NCBI RefSeq assembly: GCF_900143055.1
Contig: NZ_FRCW01000005.1
Location: 124,001 to 188,000, forward strand
Origin: Fibrobacter sp. UWR3
GTDB lineage: Bacteria > Fibrobacterota > Fibrobacteria > Fibrobacterales > Fibrobacteraceae
DNA length: 64,000 nucleotides
Direction: 5' to 3'
How positions within the stretch are numbered: the stretch's first letter is position 1; each line of letters opens with the position of its first letter. The notes under the pieces are model-generated. The model was given only the letters and a program-made list of their open reading frames with translations. It did not search any database and was not told the origin of the DNA. A program made the translations under genes and the position numbers. Below, piece by piece: positions 7,281-15,844 of this stretch.

Positions 7281-8249
7281 ATGTCAAAGAAAAAGTTTAT
7301 TTGGATTGCTGTGGCAACATGTGTAATTGCGCTGATATACTTTCATCAAGATATCATCCATAAATTAGACGACGCTGATGTTTTTCGCATTGATGATTTT
7401 CACGAATTCAACGCAGATGACAAACAAAACCTAAAAGACATTTTAAGCAAATACGATTTAGAGCCTATTTCAGCAGGCAACTTTTTCTCTTTACGATATG
7501 CGTTTTCCAACGATGATATGGGCGGACTCGTTCGAGAATTTACATGCAAAACAGCCGATTTTTCTAAATGCACCAAGACCATTTATGAAGATGATGGAAA
7601 TAACATTCATAAAACAGTAAAAAGCACGGAACAACAAGAAGCAAAAAACATTTACAATGAATTTATCGAATTGGACATTTTTGATTTAAAGTCCATCGAA
7701 ACAAAGCCCCTAGGTGTTTATTTAGAAATTTATAATATTGCCTACCTTTGTTCAAACTTATCCATCGAAGTTTCAGATGAAAAACGACTGAATCGATTTT
7801 CCATTACTCCCGGCAAGCATAATGACGAACGTTACGCCAAGATCCTCAATATTTTCCAGACACATGACTTTTTACCAGAAAATCCCAAAAAGAACACAAG
7901 CATCGACACAGACTCCAAAGCCATTGAAAAAATCCAGACGTTTTACAGTAGGCATATTTTCGGAAACGAGTTCGCAAGCGATTCTGTCATCGCGAAGTAT
8001 TGCACAAAGGAACTTGCCCAAAAACTCCGCGACGATTACGACAACGAATTCAGCGATGGTGGCGGCTACGCCGTCTGGAAGTTCCGCAGCAACGCTCAGG
8101 ATGGCTCAGACATCCAGGAAGTCGAGAAAATCGAACCTCTTGGCGATGGCAAATACCTTGTCCATTACAACGACATGGGCAACATAGGCTCGCACACCAT
8201 CACTATCGTCCAGCAAAACGGCGAGATTTTCTTCGACAAGCTGGATTGA
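7281..8249 (+). CDS. Membrane-anchored hypothetical protein
   Basis: 322 residues. A lysine-rich N-terminus and one hydrophobic helix (residues 6-21) suggest an anchor with the rest outside the membrane. The C-terminal third (from about residue 210, KAIEKIQTFYSRHIFG...) resembles DUF3828/NTF2-like small-molecule or immunity-type folds, with a strand-rich end; this is a weak impression. Only 4 nt separate it from the transpeptidase gene, so they are probably co-transcribed. The first two thirds are AT-rich and the last third GC-richer. Confidence 0.6.
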   Translation: MSKKKFIWIAVATCVIALIYFHQDIIHKLDDADVFRIDDFHEFNADDKQNLKDILSKYDLEPISAGNFFSLRYAFSNDDMGGLVREFTCKTADFSKCTKTIYEDDGNNIHKTVKSTEQQEAKNIYNEFIELDIFDLKSIETKPLGVYLEIYNIAYLCSNLSIEVSDEKRLNRFSITPGKHNDERYAKILNIFQTHDFLPENPKKNTSIDTDSKAIEKIQTFYSRHIFGNEFASDSVIAKYCTKELAQKLRDDYDNEFSDGGGYAVWKFRSNAQDGSDIQEVEKIEPLGDGKYLVHYNDMGNIGSHTITIVQQNGEIFFDKLD

Positions 8250-8882
8250 TTACCCGCGATACCTTGATTTATACCCGTGATTTTCCTTGGGGCGCAAGTC
8301 GTTCGGGTACATCACGTCGGTGTAGATGTCCTCCTGCAGTTGCTTCACGAGCTTGTACACTTCAGCGTAATTGGCGATGCTGTCGATGGAAATGCCTGCG
8401 TTAGTCGACCTTCTTCGCCCGTTCAGCGTCGCGGGGTTCGCCTGGGCCGAGGTCGTGATGATATCGCCCACGCCAAACCACTGGTCAAAAATGCCGCGGT
8501 GCAAATCTACGTGCGAAAGTTCCGCGAAGGGTTTTGACTTGTATGTTCTTGCGAAGATTCCGCCGGAAGCATAGATGGCCTTGTCCGTGACGATATAGGC
8601 CGTATTGCGATACCGCCTGAACGAGAGCAGCGCCCCGCCCAGGTAAATCCATACGGGCATCAGGTGGAGAGCCATGAAGGGGACAATAAAGTAGGCCACT
8701 TGGTCCGACTGGTCCGAAGAAAAGGCAGTCCCGATAAAAAACATGTCGAAAAATCCCCAGACGAGCGCGAACGGGAGCATCGGATTGAAAATGCATTCAA
8801 AAACGAAGCACCTCTTGTCGGGCTTGCCGGCATAGAGAATTTTTTCATCTTTCCCGATCAAAAGTGAAAGTTCGTTGTCCAT
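8250..8882 (-). CDS. Bacterial PH-domain membrane protein
   Basis: 210 residues. Two hydrophobic segments (about 32-52 and 65-88) are followed by a bPH_2-type domain: RRYRNTAYIVTDKAIYASGGIF, then PFAELSHVDLHRGIFDQWFGVGDI, the typical layout of YdbS/YdbT-like proteins of unknown role. Here the domain carries an STNAGISIDSI insertion. GAGGAG precedes the ATG. It is convergent with the upstream gene and their stops abut. Confidence 0.75.
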   Translation of the reverse strand: MDNELSLLIGKDEKILYAGKPDKRCFVFECIFNPMLPFALVWGFFDMFFIGTAFSSDQSDQVAYFIVPFMALHLMPVWIYLGGALLSFRRYRNTAYIVTDKAIYASGGIFARTYKSKPFAELSHVDLHRGIFDQWFGVGDIITTSAQANPATLNGRRRSTNAGISIDSIANYAEVYKLVKQLQEDIYTDVMYPNDLRPKENHGYKSRYRG

Positions 8883-8969
8883 AATTTTCGCTCCTCAAAA
8901 AATCACTCTCCATTAATATAAACAAAGGTCGCCCAAATAGGCGACCTTCTATCATAAAATTTGAATTTC

Positions 8970-9569
8970 TTACCCGAGGCGCTTGTTGACTTCGTCCCAG
9001 TTGACGATGCTCCAGAGCGCCTTGAGGTAATCCGGACGGCGATTGCGGTAGTCGATGTAGTAGGCATGTTCCCACACGTCGAAGGTGAGGAGCGGCTTGA
9101 GCCCCTTGGTGAGCGGGTTCTGGGCGTTGCCTTCCTGCGTAATCACGAGCTTGCCGCTTGCATCGGCAGAGAGCCAGACCCAGCCGGAACCAAAGAGGCC
9201 TGCGCCCTTCGCCTGGAATTCTTCCTGGAATTTTTCGAAGGAGCCGAAATCGCGGGCGATGGCTTCCGCGATCTTGCCCGAGGGGGCGTTGCCGGCCTTC
9301 GGGGCGGCAAACTGCATAAAATACATGGAGTGGTTCAGGAACTGGCCCGCGTTGTTGAAAACGCCGCCTTCGGAGGTTTTCACGATGTCTTCGAGGGACT
9401 TGCCTTCGAAGGCGCTGCCCGGAAGCGCCGCGTTCAGGTTGTTCAGGTAGGTCTGCAGGTGCTTGCCGTAGTGGAACTCGATGGTTTCGGCGCTGAGGGC
9501 CGGGGCCAGGTCCGCCGCCGCATACGGGAGGGCGGGCATTTCAAATTTTCCGTTTTTCTGTTCTGTCAT
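8970..9569 (-). CDS. sodB: Superoxide dismutase, Fe/Mn family
   Basis: 199 residues. It converts superoxide to oxygen and peroxide in the cytoplasm. The metal ligands are all present: H33 (FHYGKH), H80 (FLNH), D164 and H168 (DVWEHAYY). Gln76 in AGQFLNH sits where iron-type enzymes carry the glutamine, and the manganese-type position near residue 150 is not Gln, so iron or cambialistic use is likely. AAGGAGAC before the ATG is a strong ribosome site. For an anaerobe this is an oxygen defence gene. It appears to be a single-gene unit. Confidence 0.95.
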   Translation of the reverse strand: MTEQKNGKFEMPALPYAAADLAPALSAETIEFHYGKHLQTYLNNLNAALPGSAFEGKSLEDIVKTSEGGVFNNAGQFLNHSMYFMQFAAPKAGNAPSGKIAEAIARDFGSFEKFQEEFQAKGAGLFGSGWVWLSADASGKLVITQEGNAQNPLTKGLKPLLTFDVWEHAYYIDYRNRRPDYLKALWSIVNWDEVNKRLG

Positions 9570-9598
9570 TGTGTCTCCTTTTCGCGGCTACGCCGCGG

Positions 9599-9669
9599 TG
9601 TGAGGTGTGAAATGTGAGATGTGTAGTGAGTAATTTTAATTTCACATTACACACTCCACATTACACATC
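9599..9669. repeat. Short-period degenerate repeat with inverted half
   Basis: Units like GTGAGATGTGTAGTGA are followed by their complement (TTTCACATTACACACTCC), giving a long imperfect hairpin between the NamZ stop and the sodB start. Confidence 0.7.
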
Positions 9670-9671
9670 AA

Positions 9672-10769
9672 TTAAATGCTTGTCTCTATATAGTCTCGTC
9701 TAAAAGTGCCGTTGCCGAGCAAAATGTCGATGGGCAACTTCTTGAATTCATATTCGTAGGGCGGCAGCTTCCAGGCGAAATCGTTCGGGTACTCGTTGAA
9801 GATGTACTGCAAGAGCTTCACCGCCATATCGAAACTGCGGAACTTGTCGCGGTCGAGCACGTGAATCTGCGCGCCCCCGCAAATCTGGCCTGCGCCCTTG
9901 TGGAACGTGGGCTGGAAGTAGTTCTCGCGGAAATACACGCCGGGCAATTTCAATCCGTTCATGTACTTGCAAAGTTTGACCGCATCGATAAACGGCGCAC
10001 CGAAAATCTCGAACGGGCGCGTGGTACCGCGGCCTTCGCTCACGTTGGTCGCCTCGAACAGGCACATGCCGGGGTAAACGATTGCGGTATCGAGGGTAGG
10101 CATGTTCGGGCTCGGTAAAATCCACGGGAGCCCCGTCTGGTCGTACCACATCTTTTTGTCGTAGCCTTCCATGCCCAGCACGTAGAGTTCACACTTGAGG
10201 AAGCGTTCTTCCTTAAACTGGACGGCCAATTCGCCAATGGTCTTCGCGTGGCGCGTGCGGATGCTGTGCAGGCCCACGAAACTCGTGTAGTCGAGGTCCA
10301 GCACCGGGCCTTCTTCATCGATACAGTTGATGGGATTCGGGCGGTCGACAACAATCACGGGGATTCCCGCCTTCTCGCAGGCTTTCATACAAAGGAACAG
10401 CGTCCAGATGAACGTGTAGTAGCGGGCGCCAACGTCCTGCAGGTCTACAAGCATCATGTCCACGTGGCTGAGCATCTCGGGCGTGGGTTCGCGGTGTTCG
10501 CCGTACAGGCTATAGACGGGAAAGCCCAGTTCGGGGTCGGTGTAGCCCTCCCATTCGATCATGTTGTCTTGTGTGTGGCCCTTGATGCCGTGCTGCGGGC
10601 CAAAGAGCGCCGAAAGCTTGAACAGCTTGCCGTCGTATTCCTTCAGGAGGTCGAGGGTGTAGTGCAGGTCCGGGAGTACCGAAGCCGGGTGGAGGACGGC
10701 GCCGAGGCGCTTGCCCTTGAGGTTAGCGGGGAAAGCCTTTTCAAAACGTGTAAGTGCGAGAGAAACCAT
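9672..10769 (-). CDS. DUF1343 / NamZ-type exo-beta-N-acetylmuramidase
   Basis: 365 residues. The family member NamZ of Bacillus removes terminal N-acetylmuramic acid from glycan fragments during wall recycling. Typical motifs are LFGPQHG near residue 56, VDLQDVGARYYT near 110, DRPNPIN near 143 and EGRGTTRPFEIFGAP near 245, in the usual order and length. No signal peptide is seen, so a cytoplasmic location is suggested unless export is unusual. The start is preceded by degenerate GAATTCGGA repeats instead of a clear ribosome site. Confidence 0.85.
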   Translation of the reverse strand: MVSLALTRFEKAFPANLKGKRLGAVLHPASVLPDLHYTLDLLKEYDGKLFKLSALFGPQHGIKGHTQDNMIEWEGYTDPELGFPVYSLYGEHREPTPEMLSHVDMMLVDLQDVGARYYTFIWTLFLCMKACEKAGIPVIVVDRPNPINCIDEEGPVLDLDYTSFVGLHSIRTRHAKTIGELAVQFKEERFLKCELYVLGMEGYDKKMWYDQTGLPWILPSPNMPTLDTAIVYPGMCLFEATNVSEGRGTTRPFEIFGAPFIDAVKLCKYMNGLKLPGVYFRENYFQPTFHKGAGQICGGAQIHVLDRDKFRSFDMAVKLLQYIFNEYPNDFAWKLPPYEYEFKKLPIDILLGNGTFRRDYIETSI

Positions 10770-10771
10770 TT

Positions 10772-10816
10772 TTTAATTCGGAATTCGGAGTTAGGAATTA
10801 GGAGTTAGTTGTTAGT
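10772..10816. repeat. Short-period degenerate repeat (AATTCGGA / TTAGGA type)
   Basis: Tandem-like AATTCGGAATTCGGAGTTAGG units directly upstream of the NamZ start; the same type is seen at 52614-52730 and 59990-60128. Confidence 0.6.
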
Positions 10817-10944
10817 TATTAACGAAAATATAAATATTTTGCCAAACATTATTCCAAAACGAAAAATTTTTTCAAAAATGGCACAAAATGACAAAATGAA
10901 TTTTTTATTTTTGGGACAGAAACAAAAACAAACAGGATAGTATT

Positions 10945-11412
10945 ATGGCATATCTGAACAAAGTGATGCTCATTGGCAATATCGGTAAGGACCCTGAAAT
11001 TCGTATGGGCCAGAACGGCGGACGCAAGCGCGTCTCGTTCTCGCTCGCCACCAGCCGCCGCTACCGCGACAACAACGGTGAACAGAAGGAACAGACGGAC
11101 TGGCACAACATCGTGGGCTGGGGCAAGATCGCCGACATCGTCGAGCAGCTCGGCATCCACAAGGGCATGAGCCTCTACGTGGAAGGCACCCTCACCAACC
11201 GCAGCTGGACCGACCAGAACGGCCAGAAGCGCTACGTGACCGAAGTGAACATGGACACCTTCCAGCTTCTCGGACCCCGTGGCCAGGGTGGCGCTCCCGG
11301 TGCCGCACCCGCAAGTTCGTACAACCAGCAGAACAGCTACTCCCCCGCCCAGAACTCGGCTCCCGCGTACGACGCCCCGATGGATGGCGACGGCGACGAC
11401 CTGCCGTTCTAG
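10945..11412 (+). CDS. ssb: Single-stranded DNA-binding protein
   Basis: 155 residues. An OB fold (MAYLNKVMLIGNIGKDPEI, WHNIVGWGKIADI, YVEGTLTNRSW) is followed by a flexible Gly/Ala/Gln-rich linker from about residue 110 and the acidic tip DDLPF that recruits repair and replication partners. The length is standard. AGGATAG precedes the ATG. The next gene begins 12 nt after the stop and may be co-transcribed. Confidence 0.97.
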   Translation: MAYLNKVMLIGNIGKDPEIRMGQNGGRKRVSFSLATSRRYRDNNGEQKEQTDWHNIVGWGKIADIVEQLGIHKGMSLYVEGTLTNRSWTDQNGQKRYVTEVNMDTFQLLGPRGQGGAPGAAPASSYNQQNSYSPAQNSAPAYDAPMDGDGDDLPF

Positions 11413-11424
11413 TAGCGCAGTCCT

Positions 11425-12396
11425 ATGAACCAGGACGTAGCCAATATTGCATTGATGTTCGTGCTCCCGCTCGGAGTGACGTTTATTACCATACTCCAGT
11501 CAGCGGCTGCCGAACGCAATACGCACAAGATTATAGGGGCAATCCTCTCGCTGTTCATCGTCGTGATGGACTGCCTGTTCTATTTCTCGAAGAATTCCTT
11601 CATCAGCTACAATGCCGATGGAGGGCTTCTCCTTGCATTCGCAAGCCTCATGCTCTTCGGCGTGCTCTACACGGTACGCAGCGAAGATATGCCCGCGAAA
11701 TTCGCGAACGGGCTCTTTACCGCATTCATGCTCGCCGCATTTGTCGGCATCGCTTACTGGGAACGCCCGACGCTCCTGGTCACTTCGGAATATACGCCGG
11801 CAGAACTCGCCGCGCAGAACGCGAAGTACCAGGACTACATCGCATCGTTCCAGAACGGTGAAGGCGGCAAGTGGCAAGAGGCCCCGAAGGCACCTGCCGC
11901 AAGGAACGGTGGAGCCAACGCCCAAGCGAACTCTCCGGCGCAAAAAACGCAGATGTCCGAGGCTTCGCTCTCCAGGCTCGAGAAGTACATCACTGAATGT
12001 ACGAAGGTCATTGACCGCATGAACGCCATCATGGCGAGCATCGAGAACTTCGGCACGCTCCCTGCAAACGTGAGCGAATCCGAACGCGAAAAGAAGAGCC
12101 AGCAGGCGCTCGCCATCAACAACAACGCGACCGCGCTCAACAAGAAGACTCTCGGGCTTTTCCACCCGCACGAATCAAGCGAGGCGCATTCCGAAATTAT
12201 ACAGGCGAGCGAAAGCGTTCGCCTTGCCGCCTATTCGCTGTACACCTACGCCCTGCAAGAAAACGCAGAAGAGCAGGCGAACCAGTACAGGCAATGCCGC
12301 AACCAGATTGCGCAGGCCAGGGCTTCCCTGGAGCGTTTCTGGATCGACATACAGAACTTAAAATCAAACAACCAACCTCAACAAGAAGATAACTAA
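11425..12396 (+). CDS. Membrane protein with cytoplasmic or periplasmic helical tail, unknown
   Basis: 323 residues. Four hydrophobic segments lie at about 7-25, 35-53, 65-82 and 92-110; then an Ala/Gly/Gln linker and a helical, coiled-coil-like tail (about 175-310) with many Glu/Gln/Arg. No domain is recognised. It lies between ssb and asd with short gaps (12 and 9 nt), so it is probably part of the same transcript. Confidence 0.65.
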   Translation: MNQDVANIALMFVLPLGVTFITILQSAAAERNTHKIIGAILSLFIVVMDCLFYFSKNSFISYNADGGLLLAFASLMLFGVLYTVRSEDMPAKFANGLFTAFMLAAFVGIAYWERPTLLVTSEYTPAELAAQNAKYQDYIASFQNGEGGKWQEAPKAPAARNGGANAQANSPAQKTQMSEASLSRLEKYITECTKVIDRMNAIMASIENFGTLPANVSESEREKKSQQALAINNNATALNKKTLGLFHPHESSEAHSEIIQASESVRLAAYSLYTYALQENAEEQANQYRQCRNQIAQARASLERFWIDIQNLKSNNQPQQEDN

Positions 12397-12405
12397 AGGT
12401 TAATT

Positions 12406-13428
12406 ATGATTCGCAACGTTGCCATCATGGGCGCAACCGGCGCCGTGGGCCAAGAAATCCTCTCCATCCTCGAGGAACGCAACTTCCCGCTGCAGAGCCT
12501 CAAGCTCCTCGCCTCCGAGCGCAGCGCGGGCAAGGAATTCAAGTTCAAGGGCGAAACCCTCAAGTGCGAAGTCCTGAACAAGGATTCCTTCAAGGGTATT
12601 GACCTGGTGCTCAGCTCCGCCGGTGCCGCGATTTCCCAGGAATTCGCCCCCATCGCCGTCGAGAACGGCGCCGTGGTGGTGGACAACACCAGCTTCTTCC
12701 GCATGGACCCGAAGGTCCCGCTGGTCGTGCCCGAAGTGAACCCCGAAGACATCAAGCTCTACAAGGCCGAACTCGGTGGTAAGGGCATCATCGCGAACCC
12801 GAACTGCACGACCATCATGATGGTTGTGGTCTTGAACCCGATCGAGAAGATTTCTCACATCAAGAAGATTCACATTTCCTCTTACCAGAGCGCGAGCGGC
12901 GCAGGTGCCATCGCCATGGAAGAACTCAAGCAGCAGTACAAGGACATCATCGAGACGGGCACCACCACGCACATCAACAAGTTCCCGTTCCAGCTCGCGT
13001 ACAACGTGATTCCGCAGATCGACAAGATGACGGAAAACGACTACACGAAGGAAGAAATGAAGATGTTCAACGAAACGCGCAAGATCATGCACTCCGACGT
13101 GCGTACGAGCGCTACCTGCGTGCGCGTGAGCTCGCTGCGTTCTCACTCCGAATCCGTGTGGTTCGAGACCGAGCGTCCGGTTTCTGTCGAAGAAATCCGC
13201 AACGCCCTCAAGAATGCCCCGGGCGTGACCCTCAAGGACGACCCGCAGAACTACGTCTACCCGATGCCGCTCGAAAGCGCCGGCAAGGACAACGTGTTCG
13301 TTGGCCGTATCCGCAAGGACCTCGCCGACGAGAACAGCAACACGCTGTGGCTCACCGGTGACCAGATCCGCAAGGGCGCTGCTCTCAACGCCGTGCAGAT
13401 TGGCGAGATCTTGGCCAAGGGTGTGTAA
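12406..13428 (+). CDS. asd: Aspartate-semialdehyde dehydrogenase
   Basis: 340 residues. It reduces aspartyl phosphate to aspartate semialdehyde for lysine/diaminopimelate, threonine and methionine. The NADP-binding GATGAVG is at residues 9-15, the catalytic cysteine is C134 in NPNCTT, and SYQSASGAG and the SSLRSHSES histidine region are present. AAAGG precedes the ATG. With dapB and alr elsewhere in the window it feeds wall precursor synthesis. Confidence 0.97.
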   Translation: MIRNVAIMGATGAVGQEILSILEERNFPLQSLKLLASERSAGKEFKFKGETLKCEVLNKDSFKGIDLVLSSAGAAISQEFAPIAVENGAVVVDNTSFFRMDPKVPLVVPEVNPEDIKLYKAELGGKGIIANPNCTTIMMVVVLNPIEKISHIKKIHISSYQSASGAGAIAMEELKQQYKDIIETGTTTHINKFPFQLAYNVIPQIDKMTENDYTKEEMKMFNETRKIMHSDVRTSATCVRVSSLRSHSESVWFETERPVSVEEIRNALKNAPGVTLKDDPQNYVYPMPLESAGKDNVFVGRIRKDLADENSNTLWLTGDQIRKGAALNAVQIGEILAKGV

Positions 13429-13434
13429 TTAAAG

Positions 13435-13463
13435 ATGTCATCCCCGCGAAGGCGGGGACCTCC
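13435..13463. repeat. REP-like palindromic repeat, copy 2
   Basis: The same 29-bp hairpin element as at 3101-3129 with one base changed, again just downstream of a gene and before its terminator. Confidence 0.7.
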
Positions 13464-13476
13464 AGAATGACTATTA

Positions 13477-13506
13477 GAAAAGTCGCCCTACGGGGCGACT
13501 TTTTTG
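13477..13506 (+). terminator. Terminator of asd (bidirectional shape)
   Basis: AAAAGTCGCCC-TACG-GGGCGACTTTTTT, a perfect stem flanked by A and T runs, between convergent genes. Confidence 0.85.
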
Positions 13507-13525
13507 CATGCAATAAAGCAAGAGG

Positions 13526-14263
13526 CTAAGGCAATCTATAACAGCGGACATAGGCCGCACGGCCCGCGTAACCGCCCTGCATATTGCCTTTAACCTGATT
13601 ATAGGCAAGTCCCACAGTAACCTCGCCCATAATGTCTTTGTCGCAAGTCATGAACTTCGCTACTTCCCCCTCACTCAGGTAGGAACCTTCATAGTAGCGG
13701 GACCCTCCGGGAAGAGCCGAAAAACCGAACTGGTCCAGACCATTCCCGTCTTCTTTCCAACCATGATCTGACTTAAGGGCAACAGCAGAACTGTCCGCAC
13801 CCACTTGATCGAAGAGAATCCTGTACTGATAGCTGCTCGCCAGATAGAAATCCTTGGGACAAACGGTATTCGCGACATCAAACGTATATAGACGTCCGTA
13901 CTTTTCGCAGTTTTCTTCCTTGTCGTCGTAGCAGTAGCTGCCCTCACCCGCATCGTAGTTCAAGTTTTCCGCCATCCATATCCAGTTCCCGATCTTGACC
14001 GTCTTGTAAGTCTTCCCATCGCGTTCGTCAGTGATGGTTCCATACTCACAATTGTCCTCCGTCTCTGTCCTGCAAGGCTGCAAGCGCACGGACGAACTAG
14101 ACGCAACACTGCCAGAAGATTGAATGCTAGACGAACTTTCGTCCATCGTAAGATACGGGCCGGAAGAATCATCCCCGCAAGCCGCAAGAAACAGGCCCGC
14201 AACAAACAAAGGCATGATTTTTCCCAGCGGCAAGCCAGAAAAAAATGTCCTCAGGTTTTTCAT
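13526..14263 (-). CDS. FISUMP-domain lipoprotein (TIGR02145 type)
   Basis: 245 residues. A lipoprotein signal ends at LFLAACG (Cys about residue 29), followed by a Ser-rich linker and one 'Fibrobacter succinogenes major paralogous' domain: GTITDERDGKTYKTVKIG, WMAENLNY, YGRLYT, and the C-terminal AAYVRCYRLP in place of the usual SVRC ending. The family is probably surface-exposed; its function is unknown. Here the segment after YGRLYT is shorter and diverged from the larger paralog at 15845 (no WHLPT motif). The gene starts 4 nt after the aminopeptidase stop, with CTGGAG inside that gene as ribosome site, so the two form an operon. Confidence 0.85.
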   Translation of the reverse strand: MKNLRTFFSGLPLGKIMPLFVAGLFLAACGDDSSGPYLTMDESSSSIQSSGSVASSSSVRLQPCRTETEDNCEYGTITDERDGKTYKTVKIGNWIWMAENLNYDAGEGSYCYDDKEENCEKYGRLYTFDVANTVCPKDFYLASSYQYRILFDQVGADSSAVALKSDHGWKEDGNGLDQFGFSALPGGSRYYEGSYLSEGEVAKFMTCDKDIMGEVTVGLAYNQVKGNMQGGYAGRAAYVRCYRLP

Positions 14264-14267
14264 AGCG

Positions 14268-15386
14268 CTATTTCTCCAGCTGGTCGGGATTCAAGCACTT
14301 AAGTTCATCGACCACGAACAGGCCGTCCTTGCGGATGAGCTTGTCATCGAACCAGATTTCGCCGCCGCCATATTCCGGGCGCATGATGAGCACCAGGTCC
14401 CAGTGGATGGCGGAATTGTTGCCGTTCGGGGCTTCCTCGTAGCACATGCCGGGCGTAAAGTGGATGCTGCCCGCAATCTTCTCGTCGAAGAGGATGTCGC
14501 ACATCGGCGCGTTCACGAACGGGTTGAAACCGATGGCGAACTCGCCCACGTAGCGTGCGCCCTCGTCGGTATCGAGGATGGCGTTGAGTTGCGCGTTGTC
14601 GCCCGTTTCGCAGGTGGCGTCCACAATCTTCCCGTCCTTGAATTCCAGGCGGATGTTGCTGAACTGCTTGCCCTCGTAGAGCGTGGGCGTATTGTAGTGG
14701 ATTACGCCGTTGATGCTGTTACGCACCGGTGCGGTATAGACTTCGCCGTCCGGGATGTTCATGTTGCCGCAGCACGGAATCGCGGGGATATCCTTGATGC
14801 TGAACGTGATATCGGTGCCGTTTGCCACGAGGCGCACCTTGTCCGTCTTGTTCATGAGGTTCACGAGATTCTGCGCGGCGCGGCCCATGCGCGGGTAGTC
14901 CGCGAGGCATGCCTGGAAGTAGAAGTCCTCGAACGCCTCGGTACTCATCTTCGCGCCCTGCGCCATGGAGGCGTTCGGCCAGCGGAGTACGCACCAGCGC
15001 GTCTTGTTCACGCGGTAGTCGAGCGTTTCCTTAGTCATCTTGCGGTACATGAGCATCTTCTCGTCGCTCACGTCGCAATTTTCCATAAAGTTGTCGGCCC
15101 CGCGGATGGCGATATAGGCCTGCATCTTCTTCATTTCGGCAAGGGCAAGTTCCGCCTCGACCTTCATCTGGGCTTCGCTTGCAGAAAGGAGCATCTGACG
15201 GCGCACGCGGCTCTTGGAGTTGCGCACGAAGGCGTTGCCCCCCACCTTCTCGACAGCCTTAATGAGCTCGGTAGAGACTTCGTCGGGCGTGTCGGTGGTT
15301 TCAATAAGGATATTCTCGCCCGCCTTGAGGGCAAGCGCGTTGTTAATCAAGTTTTCGGCAAGTTTTGTAATGCGCGGATCAGTCAT
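14268..15386 (-). CDS. M29-family metallo-aminopeptidase
   Basis: 372 residues. M29 (aminopeptidase T/S/II) enzymes remove N-terminal residues using two metal ions. Likely ligand motifs are IPDGEVYT, YVGEFAIG, GSIHFTPG, and AIHWDLV with the last His and Asp. The length fits the family. A TATATT box (read on this strand, near 15415) lies about 35 nt before the ATG, with TGGAG at the ribosome site position. First gene of an operon with the FISUMP lipoprotein. Confidence 0.85.
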   Translation of the reverse strand: MTDPRITKLAENLINNALALKAGENILIETTDTPDEVSTELIKAVEKVGGNAFVRNSKSRVRRQMLLSASEAQMKVEAELALAEMKKMQAYIAIRGADNFMENCDVSDEKMLMYRKMTKETLDYRVNKTRWCVLRWPNASMAQGAKMSTEAFEDFYFQACLADYPRMGRAAQNLVNLMNKTDKVRLVANGTDITFSIKDIPAIPCCGNMNIPDGEVYTAPVRNSINGVIHYNTPTLYEGKQFSNIRLEFKDGKIVDATCETGDNAQLNAILDTDEGARYVGEFAIGFNPFVNAPMCDILFDEKIAGSIHFTPGMCYEEAPNGNNSAIHWDLVLIMRPEYGGGEIWFDDKLIRKDGLFVVDELKCLNPDQLEK

Positions 15387-15480
15387 TTTAAATTCTCCAT
15401 TTTATTCCGCATGAGAATATAGCAAAAAGGAGAAACAAACGCAATGTCAATATTTTCTTGCGTAAAGGCCGAGCCTCAAT

Positions 15481-15663
15481 CTATTTAAACGTATTAGAGT
15501 CCTCTGCAGCGAGCATGGCCTTCGCCTGGGCAATCATTTCTGGAGATGCGCCCAGTTTTTCGAATACACTGATAGCATTAGCTTCGCCTTTAGATTCACC
15601 ACGAGCTTCTGCTGCAAGTTCCTTTCCGGCAGCCCAGCATTCGTAATCTTCTTTCGTCGTCAT
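15481..15663 (-). CDS. Free-standing C-terminal tail of Rpn-type nucleases
   Basis: 60 residues. The C-terminal half (NAISVFEKLGASPEMIAQAK) closely matches the tail of the Rpn-type protein encoded at 34153 (DALSVFEKLGVPPEKIAEAK). The first half is Ala/Glu/Gly-rich like the linker of that protein. The start is set at MTTKEDY because AGGAG lies 7 nt before it; an ATG 21 nt upstream is in frame. A TATATT box is about 40 nt upstream. It could be a separate small gene or what is left of a nuclease gene. Confidence 0.65.
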   Translation of the reverse strand: MTTKEDYECWAAGKELAAEARGESKGEANAISVFEKLGASPEMIAQAKAMLAAEDSNTFK

Positions 15664-15844
15664 GTCGTGCTCCTGTGCTTCCAAAAGTTTGCAAGGAAAA
15701 TATACTTATTTTTCTTTGAAAGCGGTACCGCCATCCCGTTCCTGATGGCGTGCCTGCTGTAGAGAGCCCATTCGTCCCAGTATTCGTCTTTCGCCTCGGA
15801 AATGGTCGCTCAAGTAAACTTGGCGACCGATGTTATCGCCGACC
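15664..15844 (-). other. Intergenic stretch, possible gene remnant
   Basis: On the minus strand, a frame of about 35 codons reads like protein (EAKDEYWDEWALYSRHAIRN) but is closed by a stop just upstream and has no start. I see no family. It lies between the larger FISUMP gene and the small tail gene and may be the end of a lost gene. Confidence 0.3.
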
